Positions 15,075 through 26,500 of a stretch of 64,000 bases of DNA are shown here, one piece after another. Made by a program: the position numbers and the translations under genes. The notes beneath the pieces are model-generated. The model ran no database searches and was not told the DNA's origin. It saw nothing but the letters and a program-made list of their open reading frames with translations. Position 1 is the first letter of the stretch. Every line of letters starts with the position of its first letter. Source of the DNA: Dipylidium caninum (Eukaryota; Platyhelminthes; Cestoda; Cyclophyllidea; Dipylidiidae); contig QEYB01000026.1 in assembly GCA_017562135.1 (NCBI GenBank), positions 186,001 through 250,000 of the forward strand. Reading direction: 5' to 3'.

Positions 15075-15255
15075 TTTCCTATAAGAGACATTAAGAGGGG
15101 ATAGACATGAAGGGAGGGGGACAGAGACAGTGCGGGAGAGGCACGAGAGGAAGGGAAAGGCGAAGGGGAGACAGTGGAGGATAGGCAAAGTCAAAGATAG
15201 AGAGCGGATAAGGGAAATACGGACACGAAGGGACAACAAAACAAAGAACTCTAAT
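15075..15255. repeat. purine-rich (A/G) tract
   Basis: The plus strand is overwhelmingly A and G here, with many GGGA and GAGA blocks. It lies about 400 bp past the perlecan-like stop codon. Low-complexity; the leucine/serine-rich antisense ORF is a by-product. Confidence 0.7.
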
Positions 15256-15653
15256 ATAGTCCTAACAAAAAACAAACGGAAATATATCTAGGGTCTTTGA
15301 AATGAAATTAATAATTGAAAAAAGCGAACTTTAAATTGTCAAATAGAATATTAATTGTCGTATTTGAAGAGTGTTAATTTTGTGGGGTTTGGGATGCATG
15401 CAGGGGCAGGCTGCTATGTGAGAAGAAGCTTCTAAAATAGAAAAAAAGTTATCGAAGATCGCTCAAGTCAAATGTGAAGGTCATACTAAGTTGCACGGCG
15501 TCAAACTTGTTCGAAATCGGCTAGTTTATCTAATGCAATAAGAGTGATAGGCAAATCCTGTCGTGTTTGCGAGTAAAAAGGTGATGGTTTGCGGATCGTG
15601 GGTCTACTCGTCAGACGGCTTACAATTAATTGCGATGGGCGGGTGAAAACGTC

Positions 15654-18600
15654 TTAGTCGATGAGAATGACGGTATAGTCGCGTGACATGGCGCGCTTGA
15701 GTCCATTAAGACCCTCGCAATTGTAGATGCCATCATCACCAGGCATAAAGTTGCTGATGGTTAGAGTGGAAACGGTCTTCTCGTTGGGGGTTCCGCAGTT
15801 CTCCACGAAATTACGCACAGTCATACGACGTCCATCGTCGGGCAGACAACCCCAGTTGAAGCGCCAAATAACGCGAGGGTTGGGCCGACCAGCGACCTCG
15901 CATGTCAAAGTCACCGTATCTCCCCGACGATGAGCATACTGTCCTCTTGGTATATCGAGGATCTGCGGCTCTCCTAGGCAACAATATCAGGCTTGTTAGT
16001 CAACCTCATCAGAACGTAATTCATCCTGCTTATATTGCAATGAGTAGCACGTACTGCACTGCTCTTCATCCTCATTGCGGTCGCAATCGGGATCGGAGTC
16101 GCACATGAAAGCGCGAGGAATCTGGAGACCGGAGGATGGACAAGTGTACTGTTGCTTCACACAGAAATTAATAGCGGGATCTAAACAATGGAGAGAAATT
16201 GGATTGAGGCACGGCCAAGGGTGCGTGGGTCTGGCGAAAATGCGAAGTCTTACCCTGACAGTTAGCCTCATCGTAGCCATTGCCGCAATCGTCTTCACCG
16301 TCGCACTGCCAATGAACCATATAGGTCGACTTGCGCGGTTGCTGACCGCGGTAAGTCTCGCATTTCATGACTATCGGATCGCAAATAGCTGGAAGAAAGT
16401 ACATAATTCGTCAACGTGTTTGATGATCTTGACTATACGATTGAAATTAACAACGCCGAAACTAACAGCAAAGAGCCGGGTCCTCATCGCTTCCGTCGGC
16501 GCAGTCACGACTTCCGTCGCAGAAACGTCCAGCTTCGAGGCATTCGCCATTGCGACAACGACGGTAACCAGGTGGACAAACGTCCTCAACTTGAATTACC
16601 ACTCTCACTGGTTCCACATGGGGCAACTTAATCGGTTAAAGGGAAGTTGAGGACGCAGATAAAACTGTTTTAGCATGTATTTTATTTTTTAATGTGCTGA
16701 CAGATCCCACAAAAAAATATATCGACTTGGTCAGAATATGCCTTACTGGCGTTCCGATACTCAACTAATAATTGTCAACAATGGTTTTACGCTGTCTGTT
16801 AATCATTAAATGAAGATACATGGTTAGGGGAGAGCGCTCCTGTTGTTGGTGGAAATGGCTGGGCTAAAGCTTACAAAATAAGGGAAGAACTTCGAAATTT
16901 ATCTACTGACATCCGCTCCTGCCATTAGGGCATTAAGGGCCTCACCTCGGAGTAGCATTCAATGACAGTCCCGTTGAAGGAGGAGTCAATGCGACTGACG
17001 CTGCCACTGACAGCATTGTCGACGGTGTCGAGTACGCGAAGGGGCAAGCGCATGTCGAATGTTCGCAGTTTAGGACGAGGTCCTCTGGTTCGACGGTCCA
17101 TCTGCATGGAGTAGCAAAGGAAGCTCACATCTTGGCCGGGCCGGACTTTTATAACGCCCGGCGTTATGTGCAGAGTGTGTGGCATTGAACGACCTGCAAG
17201 CAAATAAGCGATTTCAATGAAGCTTCACGCCAATAACCTTAATGGAAGGTTGGTACACTGAATCGAAGCGTTTCGACTATTTGATGGAATAAATTGTCTG
17301 TTGCGAGAGGCCATTGTGATAGAGTTCTCGGGGACCCAGCGAGAGCATCTTTCTAACCACGAACACAATTAGAATATATGCATTTTTCCGTCCCATCTTT
17401 CAAAGGCAGTTGGGTGCGGGAGCATGTTAGTGAAGTGAAGCTCGGTTGAAAGAAACATCACGACATTTGATTAGAAAAGAAACAATGGCCTTCCGGCAAT
17501 AAGGTACATAGAATGCACCAGTTCAGCTATCTATTTTACACATGTGACTCGAATAGGATTTTCTTTTTGCCGTGCTTACCGTCAAAGGAAACTGTTAACA
17601 CTTCAGTTTGTTTCGAAAATAAGTGTGGCGTAGGAAAAGCAGGCGGCAGAAACGCATGTAAACGCCTGCTTCATTCTTCCAGAGCCCAAAAACTGCATCG
17701 ACACTTTACTTTTCCATGAGGGAATAGCAGGTGAGACTTGACACGGGGCTAAAACTAACCCATTCGGCGTATGGTGGGGAATGTGATTACAGCGGTGCTC
17801 AATTGATATGAGGCTGATGCCCCTGGCCTCTACCTCAAAACGCAGGCACGATGAAGGTGAGAAGAAGAAAATGGGAAACACACGTATTCGGAGGGTGCTG
17901 ATGCCCGTCTGTCCACGTGGCTCGCGGCAGATATACTCGCCCTCGTCAAAGGCGGTGACGCGGAATTTGGTGATGACGCTGGTGTATTTGGCGCGTGGGT
18001 CGTCGGTTCTCAGGAAGCCTGTCGGTCCAAAATCCAACGGTTGCATGACACTTGATCCAACGGGTCGGAAGAACCACTCCAAATCCGTGTTGAGGATTTC
18101 CTGAGCGCCCTGTGCACTGCAGTGAATCTCCATATTCTCGCCCTCTTCCAGCACGTACAGCGGCGGATTCACCTCTATTTCGTAGTCGGCTACGCGGAAA
18201 ACATTCAGACTAGTCACATTTACTCCTCGTCATTTCCGCGGAATTTCAAAACACTAGGCGAGGGCGTGTTAAGCACAAAATTCAAATAAATAATCGAAAA
18301 ACATTAATATTTGTGGGGACAGGGGGAGAGGGGACTTACAGACAACGATGACATCCACAATCTTTCGTTCTGTATCAGTTCTGCACTCCCATTGACCCTC
18401 GTGAAATTCCTCAACCCCGTCGATGGCCATGATGCTGACACGATTGTAATCGATGCGCTGAAGATGTCCAGTACGATTGGCTGGAGAGTTGATATCCACG
18501 AGGCTACCATTGAGGTACCACCTGATGGCATTTCGGTCGTTCATGAGGATCTCACAGTGCAACTCGCGTCTCTCACCCACATTGGTGATTAGTGTGGAGC

Positions 18601-21600
18601 CCGGTGGAGTGCGCATTTCTGGTCGCCGACAGAAAGAGGAATAATATCACTTGCTGTGGAAGTGAATTCGGCAGCCTGAGGTGTCAAGCCGCCATAAGGA
18701 AAAACAACATAAAATCTGCATTCTCTGATATAATAGTGTGTGCGCCCGTAGGCGTTTGATGAAAGAACCACATGGCAGGAGGCTCGCTGTCTTCCCTACA
18801 GCCTCGGCATACACCCAGGCTCCGTTACTAAAGAGAGCCATGCAAAATCTACGCGTGCGCTTGGCTTCAAGCGCTGCATAAGCTTCTCCTACCAAGAGGA
18901 GTTCGGTGGCACCCACCAGTATGAGGCTCATTACTGGCCTTGAGTCGAAGGCCGAGAGTTGCGTTGGCGTAGGTTCGTCCGTAACCGCCGTAGGCAGGCC
19001 GCGCAGTGCAGACGTACTCGCCAGCGGTGCCGCGGTTAAGACTGGGCAAGTAGAGACGGTCCCTCTCGCTCACAATTCGGTCCCTGTAGTACCAAGTGTA
19101 CGCCACCGGCTCCGGCGGACTTGGATGGACTCTGCACACTCATAGGGACGTCCAAATTCCATCACCCGCGAAATCGGCTCGATTTGCGTATTGTAGGTTG
19201 TTGTGGCTGAAATATCAGATATGCATTACCCGGCGTCAATCTTACTGAGAGAGAGTTTCGAGCCCTCGTCCTTCTCAGAGCACTCAAGTTGAGAGGAAAA
19301 AAGAGATCAGCCAGTGTAAATCATTTTCCGCGGACCTTGCGTTTTCACTCATAATTATTGTCATACCTACCTCATACTCTGCGATTGGGTGCAATATTAA
19401 GCTTTTATTCGTTGATTACAGAAAGGACTAAGGTGTGGCGATGCACAGATAGATGCCCCAATTCCTACGGCCTCTGATTTCTGAGATGTGGCGATAATCC
19501 AAGTTAAATTGACTAAATTTTCAATACCTAACGCAATATCCTGTTTTCCTGTCTATTTCCGAAATAAACTTCGCTTATGAGTGGAGACGGATTTAAAACG
19601 TTGCAAGTGATAGACTTCAGACCTCCTGAGACTGAGGGCAATCCACTTATTCCTGCTAACTATTAGGCAAAAACTTTTCCGTACGAATTTCAGACCCATC
19701 ACACATTGTAGCAAGTTTACATCCCCCCTGGGTTAGCTTAATTCACATTCTTACACAAAGTGACTCAATGACCGTCGTTTTATTTATGAAAAGCACTGGC
19801 AAACAATCAAAACACAACCTGAGGGACACTTCTGCGTGTGACGTTACTCTCCTTTAGCTTGGTAGCGTAGGATTTATGCTGCATTCTCTCACGGTGCTGC
19901 TCTCAGTACCTGGGCGTGATTTTCTTTTTCGTTGGTGTGACCCATGCATTCGGTCTGGTCCAGATGATCAAAGGAGTCGGAGAGCCGAGAGTCGCGCATA
20001 CAACGAAGATCGCAATTCGCGTTTGGGAACAGACGGATCGTCAACTACGGAATCGTCCCCTCACAGAGATGCCAGGCGAAGGGTGCTCAATAGACAGGGC
20101 GTCTCGTGACTATTAGCATAGGGACGATTTCCATGATGAAGATTGACAGCGGTAGAATTGTGACGGTGGTCTAAAGGATTTAACGTGCCTCCGACCAGCT
20201 GAAAATATAGCGGTATAAAGACTTAATCTGATTGGGGCGAGGAGTGAGATTGTCGATAGGAACGAAGCGAGACGATGTGTACCAAGCACCTACCAGCCTC
20301 AATCGCAACTAGCGGGCGCCGAGGGAAGACACTATCGCTGACACAGAAGTGCTGATATGATCAGTATAAATGTAAGAGTCACTAAGCAGAGTTAGACAAC
20401 AATATCACCCGAGCACTAATGCATATATACGCGGAAGGAAGAAGTTATGCGTATAGAGGTGGGGCATATGAAGGCAAACATCTGCTGTTTGCGGCTGTGG
20501 GCAGGTGAGATGGTGTCCGTGGATGTCGCCGGAGGAAGAACAACGTTGCCGTCCGCTGTGGGATCGGACGAAGTGTTTTGAAGTGGCTCCAAATCTCATT
20601 ACTGGGGGGCAGGCGTCGGGCACTGCTCGCATCCGATTGCGGACCACTGTCCGCTATCGCCCTATATTCATCCCGCGCTTACGGCGAACAACCGGACTGG
20701 TCGGATCTGAAGCTTGTCCCTTCAGCGGTGCGTGTTGGGTCCATCTCAGGGGATGCGAACGCAAACTAAAGCACGCTCGGTTCACATAAACCATTCGAGC
20801 TTTTGTGCTCATTAAACTTCCCATATCCTTCGTCTCTCCTCTGTCAGACCTCGTCTTCAGCTGTTTTTAGCTTGAGAAATTACTTAATTTTGTATTCCCT
20901 CACTCTTCTGCCGCCAATAGTCAGTTGGAACATCGTGCGGAGGAATTAAGCAACCGCCTTACATCGACTCTAGAGGAGGTTTGGCGATGTGTATGCATCT
21001 CGCGTCCTCCGGTCCTATTCTCGGTGGGCAAAAGTTAACTTGTGTATTTGAAGGACTACGTCTATACTAAACAGTTTGGAGGCCGGTTGACAGCGGAAGC
21101 AGAGTGATGAGTAGTGATACAATGTCAGCGGTGGCAGCACGACAAGACGCAGAGCAAAGCGAAGCGATTTGCAAAACATGCAGGCAATGCAAAATTAGGA
21201 TGGAGAGCCAAAACAAGACAATGTGTGAGAAGATGAGGAGAAGAAACGTAAAGATTGTGAAAGCCCCAGCTCAGATCAGCTCAACTCAGCTCAGCTCAGC
21301 TCAGCTCAGATCAGATCAGTGTGCCACATAGAGTTACGTGCACAGTCTTACAATATTCAACAGCGATCTGTTTCTCATAGACTTCGCCATCGTCCAAATT
21401 CTCGGCGAGGCAGAAGATAGGGTCTCTGAAAGTGTCCGAGTTTACGTTGGGCAGGTAGAGATTTTGACCCTGAGCGAGAACTTTATCCTCGTCGCCTTTG
21501 CGGGAAACCCAGGTGAATTGGTAATTTTTCATCTCATTCTCATCCTCCAGGTAACACTGCGATTCCAGAGTGTCACCCGCGTTGACGCGTTCTGGTGTGG

Positions 21601-23511
21601 TTTCGCCTCTAGTGAGGCGAATTGTAGGCTCGTCTAGCCCACCGCTGATCGAGATTACCTCATCTGCCACAAAAATGCTCGCCTTTTAATACATAACTCA
21701 CTTGGCTTGACCTCGGACACGACCGAGTAAGACTGCCGGTCAGCGTGCAGCTGTGCTCCAACAACGCCAACAGGCACCATCTATCGTCAACTCACACACA
21801 CCGTCTGTGCCTTTGTTAGTTCAGCATCTGCCAATGCTACACCTCGCGGCAATGCCGGCGTCGAGATCGCGCAGAAATTCACAGTGGTGTGCCGAAAAAG
21901 GTTATGCTGTTCGCAGTGGTGAAGTGGTTCACATAACCCCGCTCTCCCTCCCCCCCCCTCCCCCTACATTCAGGAAGGTACAACAAGGCGGGCAGAGTGT
22001 AATTTAGGTGGAGATGGAGAAGGACAACGATAAATAAGGCAACAGTTAGTAGGGGTTATAATAAGGGCTCGAACAACATCTCCGATGCGAGCAAATACCG
22101 GTGAGCGATAAGTAAGTTGTGAGTCGCTTTTCATGCGTTTAATAGAACTGCTAATCTTCCATGCAGAAGTAACATGGTTGTTATGATCAGGTGGTGGTGA
22201 GGACTTTACAGTAGTCATCGTAATCACGGGCATATCGACGGTAGTGACCCTCATGGTCTCGCCAGCTTTGGTCTGTTCCAAAATTTCAAGAAAAACCCAT
22301 TTAATCGCCATATCACCCCAGGCGTGTATAGAAATGCGGGAACAGGGAGGCACAAAAGCTTATCATGGTAAGGTAACACAGTCCACATCGCAGCTCAAAT
22401 GGGGACTTTGCGCCATTCCCACTTTGTAAGAGAAGGGCGGGAATGCGTTTCTCTGGCGTATCATTCAACTCTTAATTTATAGTGACCATAATTTCTTGGT
22501 TAAGGAAGCAAGCTAAAATCGTATAATGTGGCTTTGCTGGCTGGTGCTTGCCACGGTTTGGTTAGTAGTCGTCGCATATATGAGACTACGTGGTGTGCAC
22601 AGGCATCCAAATGTGCGTTTTGAGTCCCAAGGTCCTATAAGTGCTCAGGTGGAAGACAATTTGGGACCTCAAGTCGTGTATCCTCGAGGAGGAATACCAG
22701 AAGAGAACCGCGTCCGCCTCTGAGATGCGACTCGAGGCGGACCTGTCGGACGCTGAGCCGCCATCAGTCGTCCACTATCTGACTCTCGAGGCAAGCTCTT
22801 CGGATCCACCCTTCGTAGGATTTGAGTACGGTAAACAAAAATACGCGCCAGTGGCAAGCGCTAATGTTTATACCGAAGTAGATTAAGTGAATGTCGATTT
22901 CTGTTTATTTTATGGCTCGTTCTTCGTTCTGCCGATGAAATAGCTACCTGTCAAATGCTTGCATCGTGACAAGTTCCAGATCAAAGGCGGCTAGCTTTAA
23001 TTTACCAACTATTTTTGTAAAAGTAGGCGAAATGAAAGTCTCAGTCAAAAGACAAGGTTTGACTTAAAAAGCATTTTACTTCGGTACGTAAAAGCCTTTC
23101 TATGGAACATCACATTTATCATTCGAGCCTATTGCGTTACTTGCAAATAATAATAATACTTGAGAGAGAAGAGCAGAACGCCACCAGAAACAGCCTTTAC
23201 TTGTAATATGCACTCGGAAGGTAGGCTTTAGAGGCCCTCGTTTGAGCGGGCCATCTTCTCCCAAATCCTAAGTATTTTTCTCAATTTTTCGCAGGTCTCG
23301 CATTTACCCCTTGCGTGAGTCCAAACGAGTGCTGGGAGGCACTGAAACACTGGCTAACGGTTCAGTCTCAACTAATCACGAAGGTAAAAGCCAGACGCCA
23401 AAGTCAAATAGATTAACAAGACTATGACTTACCCAAGACAGCATAGCATTGAAGGCTGAAAGCCAAAATAAGGACGGGGACCCATAGTCGCACGAGGGAC
23501 CTCATTGTCAT
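15654..23511 (-). CDS. perlecan-type basement membrane protein, N-terminal-only form (about 783 aa)
   Basis: Twelve exons: 23511-23433, 22272-22210, 21755-21702, 21663-21352, 19206-18935, 18618-18340, 18189-17884, 17193-16946, 16626-16467, 16388-16254, 16180-16055, 15973-15654. Ten of the eleven introns are phase 1 and one (after exon 8) is phase 0. Exon 1 encodes a signal peptide (MRSLVRLWVPVLILAFSL). A short acidic linker follows, then Ig1 (about 66-169), Ig2 (170-259), Ig3 (260-352), Ig4 (353-454), Ig5 (455-537), three LDL-receptor class A modules (537-677) each with six Cys and an acidic calcium-binding end (CADGSDE, GNGYDE, DRNEDEE), and a final Ig with IWRFNWG, the closest match to the perlecan Ig that follows the LDLa array. 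A stop follows at once, so laminin IV, EGF and LG domains are absent. Family role: extracellular matrix and growth-factor or lipoprotein binding. Exon 5 has two extra bases near 19134-19139. Confidence 0.85.
15974..16626 (-). other. LDLa array region of the perlecan-like gene
   Basis: Exons 9, 10 and 11 each encode exactly one LDLa module flanked by phase-1 introns. Module 1 runs from CPPGYRRC to CADGSDE, module 2 from ICDPIVMKC to CGNGYDEANC, module 3 from FCVKQQYTC to NEDEEQC. One module per exon with equal phase is the classic exon-shuffling arrangement. Confidence 0.9.
21268..21320. repeat. AGCTC/AGATC pentamer tandem repeat
   Basis: About ten head-to-tail pentamers of AGCTC with AGATC and AACTC variants, lying in the perlecan-like intron just 3' of exon 4 (21352). 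Confidence 0.85.
22526..22886 (+). CDS. candidate small single-pass membrane protein nested in perlecan intron 1
   Basis: Lies antisense within the first intron (22273-23432) of the perlecan-like gene. ATG at 22526 has an in-frame TAA 12 nt upstream. Exon 1 (22526-22648) encodes a hydrophobic N-terminus (MWLCWLVLATVWLVVVAYMR, a signal anchor) and a basic stretch. Removing a 52-nt GT-AG segment (22649-22700, phase 0) joins it to 22701-22886, giving 102 aa. The tail has Tyr67 in VHYLTL, matching the ITIM consensus V-x-Y-x-x-L, and Tyr98 in NVYTEV near the C-terminus. Without splicing the first frame ends at 22723 (65 aa). No known family is recognised. Coding status and the intron are inference. 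Confidence 0.35.
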
Positions 23512-26500
23512 TCAGACTGGTGCAGAAGTACACGAATACCGCAGTCTCCGATGCTGATAACGCTTACTCTAAGGTGTACCAAAGGAGAGGAGGTCGGAGA
23601 TTATGGAGACGCCTGTTCGCACAGGGTTCCGCCTGTGCCTGCTAACCTCTGCACCCTGAATTTCATTGGTCCCGGGCCGAAAGCTTGCGATGAAGCCTCG
23701 CCCATTGGCCCATTCCTCAGGTGGGGTCTGTGTGCGTGTGCGCGAATGTGAAATATTCGATCCGGTCGGTGGATAATTTATTTCACCCTGGTAATGACGC
23801 CCTACCTTCTGAGGCGTGACTCGCGACTACACTCCACCCACTTCCCCGCCTACCGCAGCTACGGCCCCCACAAAACACATTAGCCACTTCTTTGGTCATC
23901 TCAACCAGTAGCGCCAATAACTCCACGCAGATCAGTCAACATCACGGTGAGTTAGTTTGAAGTCATTGAGTGCGTGTAAGGCGGGTCGAGGAGGAAAGTG
24001 GCTGGCTGCAATGAAATGAAGGCCACCGACCGGAAGGGGCCGCGGATGCGGGAAGAATTGACTGGCCGGTAAATATTAGACCATGGAGTAGGTACTCCTC
24101 ACGTGTAATAATTTTTCCATGCGTACGAAAACTCAAGTCGACCAGTGGCGAACGCTTTAGATCAAAAATGGGACAGAGTGGAACAAGGAACTTATATTTT
24201 AGCCTCTCCGAAGAGCCGCATAGGCTGGAACAACTTTTGCCTCGAGGGATGAAGGGGATTAAAATCCTCTCTGTCAGTCAACCTTCCCGCATCACACTGC
24301 CCTATAATGATAGGCTGAAAATTCAAAGGCGTACTTTAGTGGAAAACGCGCAGAAGTGCATTTGTCCCGGACAGGGATGGAAAAAACATCCGAAGTGGGA
24401 CTAGCACTGTCATCCCCGCGTCACGTGAGTAGCTCACAGTGTGACCTGTGGATCAACCCGACGTGCTGTCTTGCGGCAGTCGACGCAGATAGCCCGACCG
24501 TGACATCCACGCCTATCGGCAGCAGGAAGTCGGAATTGGAAATCAAGAGTGGACCAACTTCTGGAACTCATGGGAAAGCAAAGGAAATGCGTGTGTAGCG
24601 TTTGTATTTCGAGGTCAGTTCCTCGCAATATTTGTAAAAATCTGCCTCTAGTCAACTCTAAGTGTATCATTCATCATCGGGTGCATGACCACACGGCTAC
24701 CTAAACGCATCACAAGGCTAAGACAGGCCAAGCGCACGAGAACTCCTCTGTTCGAGCCCGGCGCCCCTTCACGCAGGTGTGTCCGTGTGGGCTGACCCGA
24801 GGCGAGTGGGGAGCGGAGGCGACCATCAGCCCTGTTCGCGCCTCCAGCGGGCTTGTGTTTGTGGGACGAGCAGAGAACGTTGGCCTCGCATCTCCGCCTC
24901 GCGCCGCAGTCGACTCTGGCCTATCATAGTCTTGTTAATGATAGGTGGTGTGCGTAATTCATTTCCCTTTATTTCACCTTGCTCCGATTGTCCACTTCTC
25001 CTATCCAGACTGCCGCAAACGATGGAGTGGAAGGAGGGATTCAAAAAGACATCAGTTATTCTTATTCTGCACGAAGATGAAGTGTAGACCACAGTGTGTG
25101 CAACAAATGGTGGGTGGCCCGAATCTCGAATGGCATGGATCACTACTGCCGAAAACAACCCACTTCTTGACCTCGCACCAGGAGAGGTCGCTCTAAAAGC
25201 CATTTAATTATTTGCCACCCATAAGTAGTCGAAGGAGACGTGTCTGAGGTGAACGGCTGTCTTTCGCCCAGAAGTGTTTAGGTGACGCGAGTGTGGTGTC
25301 GCCTTTCTCTCTCCGCTCCGCACTCACCTCTACTCTACATTCATACGCATATACCAATTTGTACATAAACAACCCACCCTAACATGTACACTTAGTTGTC
25401 ACAACAAGAGACGGCTGTGTATATGAGAAGTGTAACAATAAATGTGGATACAAATTTGGCGCCGCAGCGGAACGCGAACCCTGCGCACTTTTGCCTGGAG
25501 TTTGCTCTCGAAACAGCGTGGACAAATCGGAGTGGCGATACTCCTACCAGAGTCGCATTTGAGGGACACCTTCTCGGCTAATCCGCGGGAGCGTCTTTCA
25601 CGAGTGGAAAACGACAGAGCCGGGCCAGACATAGTCAAGTAGACGGAGCGAATCGCAGGCGCTGCGTGTCAGTGCGCTGCGTGACCTCCGGAGGCCACAA
25701 TACGCCTCTGATAAAGTGCGGAATCCTCCACAGTGGTTTTCCTTTCATTTACCGCCGCCATGTAACAAGTCCGAGGGCGTCTCGTGCTGCTCCTGGAACA
25801 CAAGCACCTAAAATTGCCTTGGTGCAGAGCAATTTGGCCGTGGCGTTGCGCGAGGCGCCGTGAGGCACGTGTGTTCACCAAACCCAACAACTTCGCCCGG
25901 ACACAGTGTTAAGGTAACGGTTGGAATTCCCTTCCGTTAATAATGCATTTTTTAGACACCACAATTAGCACCTTTCATACTGATTGCGTGTGCGGTGAGT
26001 CTTCCGAATTCGTTCGGCTCTACCGGTGATGTCGATGGCGAGATGCCTCAGATAGCCTGACGGTAAAGCGCAAATTTGCCTACAACTATAAGTAGAGTAA
26101 TTTACTAAAAGTACCGAGGAACGCCTTCCAGAGGCTGCGGAGAGTCCTAAACGCCGTGAAGAAGCCTTTAGCGTGAAAATCGACACGCAGTTAGGCCACA
26201 CTCCTGGCCACATTTGCATCGGAGCCAGCGCTTTGTTGGCAAAGCCTCCGAGAGTACACTCGTAAATCAACATCATCCTCGTTCTTTTCGCTCTCGTCCG
26301 CTTTACCGCTCTCTCGTCCTGTTATTATTAAGCCTTTGAAGTGATCCGAGTGATCGATGGACCACACCACCTCTTCGCGGTAATTTCCCCACTTCCTCGG
26401 CATTTTAGGCAATTTATTCTTACTTGGGCCACTTGATAAACTCGCAGCTGCTTGCACCTCGAAGCGAAGCCGACACTGTTGTAGCACGACATGACACGCG

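Noticed and set aside
20405..20789. Overlapping ORFs in the perlecan-like intron 4 (both strands)
   Set aside because: Exons 4 and 5 join in phase without them and neither frame shows Ig or LDLa features.
24740..24775. tRNA-like T-arm (GTTCGAGCCC) near 24750
   Set aside because: The preceding 60-70 bases lack a matching acceptor strand, D-arm and anticodon stem.
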